From contig NZ_CP113343.1 of the NCBI RefSeq assembly GCF_026683955.1, positions 682,001-746,000 of the forward strand: 64,000 nucleotides of DNA. The letters are read 5' to 3'. The notes beneath the pieces are model-generated. The model saw nothing but the letters and a program-made list of their open reading frames with translations, did not search any database and was not told where the DNA came from. The DNA is from Arthrobacter sp. MMS18-M83 (GTDB taxonomy: Bacteria > Actinomycetota > Actinomycetes > Actinomycetales > Micrococcaceae). Of this stretch, positions 63,523 to 64,000 are shown in pieces (positions within the stretch are counted from its first letter, which is position 1; every line of letters begins with the position of its first letter). Made by a program: the position numbers and the translations under genes.

Positions 63523-64000
63523 TCTTGGTCTCTTCGCCGTCCCCGGAAGTCTTTTCCTGGTCTTCGTCTGCCTCGTCTTCCTCGGTGGAATCGGGATCCG
63601 ATTCGGCGTCATCGGACTCGAAGTAGTCAGACTCGACGTCGTCGAGTTCCACTTCGTGCTGTTCCGAGTCTTCAGAATCGATGACCTTCTCCGCGCGCGG
63701 CGGTGCAGCCTCGGTGCTTGACTCTTCAGCCCGTTCGGTGCCCTCCTCGACGTTCCGGAAGCGGGGCTTGGGAGCTTCGCGCTCGTCGCCTTCGCCGAGG
63801 TCGATAATGTCCGGGTCCTCGAACTCTCCCACGCCGAGGGCATTTTCAGCCACGACTGCCTGGCGCTGCCACTTGCCGGCTTCCTCTGTGCGACCCACTG
63901 CCATCAGGGCGTCTGCGTAGGCACGGAACAGGCGCGGGCTGTAGGAGAAGGCGCGGTTGATGTCGAGCTGGATGATCTCCAGCTCGGCCACAGCGGCGTC
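63515..64000 (-). CDS. Tetratricopeptide-repeat protein, 3' part only
   Basis: C-terminal 161 residues of a protein that continues beyond the right edge. A TPR-like helix pair is visible (YSPRLFRAYADALMAVGRTEEAGKWQRQAVV), then a long acidic tail very rich in Glu, Asp and Ser. Position upstream of the HAD and tlyA genes fits the Rv1691 TPR protein. The start is outside the window. Confidence 0.82.
   Translation of the reverse strand, partial: DAAVAELEIIQLDINRAFSYSPRLFRAYADALMAVGRTEEAGKWQRQAVVAENALGVGEFEDPDIIDLGEGDEREAPKPRFRNVEEGTERAEESSTEAAPPRAEKVIDSEDSEQHEVELDDVESDYFESDDAESDPDSTEEDEADEDQEKTSGDGEETKND

Overview
The window is a high-GC actinobacterial chromosome segment, most likely from Arthrobacter or a close relative in the Micrococcaceae. 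This rests on Shine-Dalgarno-rich starts, frequent GTG starts, and gene orders that match Mycobacterium tuberculosis blocks: murF-murE-ftsI-ftsL-rsmH-mraZ, the idsA / Rv2175c / pknL / aroG / Rv2182c region, gcvH-garA-merR-DUF151-merR, and TPR-HAD-tlyA-nadK-recN-pyrG-nudix-xerD followed by parA-scpA-scpB-rluB-cmk-der. MurE carries DDPH where meso-DAP enzymes carry DNPR, which fits the L-Lys peptidoglycan of Arthrobacter. The species call is inference.

Layout. 1-6.2 kb: cell-wall and division (dcw) cluster on the minus strand, driven by an mraZ promoter that carries three 10-bp-phased MraZ-like boxes. 6.4-19.3 kb: DUF3040 membrane protein, DNA polymerase IV, a lipoprotein coupled to a polyprenyl diphosphate synthase, an Rv2175c-type DNA-binding protein, a frameshifted LysM/transglycosylase gene, the PASTA kinase PknL, DAHP synthase, an acyltransferase, a hydrolase plus membrane protein pair, and a ROK glucokinase. 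19.4-24.8 kb: long-chain acyl-CoA ligase and pyruvate carboxylase, convergent. 25.1-32.5 kb: ParA-like ATPase, the gcvH-FHA-MerR-DUF151-MerR cluster, Fpg/Nei glycosylase, a divergent MFS/MarR pair and a YjdM/PhnA protein. 32.8-41.1 kb: tRNA-Pro(GGG), then der, acyltransferase, cmk, tyrA, rluB, scpB (frameshifted), scpA and parA.

41.3-55.0 kb is an accessory block that interrupts the conserved parA...xerD neighbourhood. It holds a C4-dicarboxylate transporter with a divergent CitA/DcuS-type two-component system, a GntR-prpD-prpB-prpC methylcitrate operon with paired palindromic operators, and an ECF sigma/anti-sigma-like pair. A paralogue of the anti-sigma-like protein lies 3 kb away. The sigma gene and the paralogue share the same 31-bp bipartite promoter motif. 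An IS1380-family element sits exactly at the stop codon of the anti-sigma-like gene, with a CTAG duplication. 55.1-64 kb: xerD, nudix, pyrG, recN, nadK, tlyA, a small conserved protein, a HAD phosphatase and a TPR protein, as one minus-strand run.

Two genes (the LysM/transglycosylase gene and scpB) are broken by one-base contractions of G/C homopolymers. This is either assembly error or recent mutation. Strong perfect hairpins separate most convergent gene pairs. I saw no CRISPR array, prophage or rRNA.
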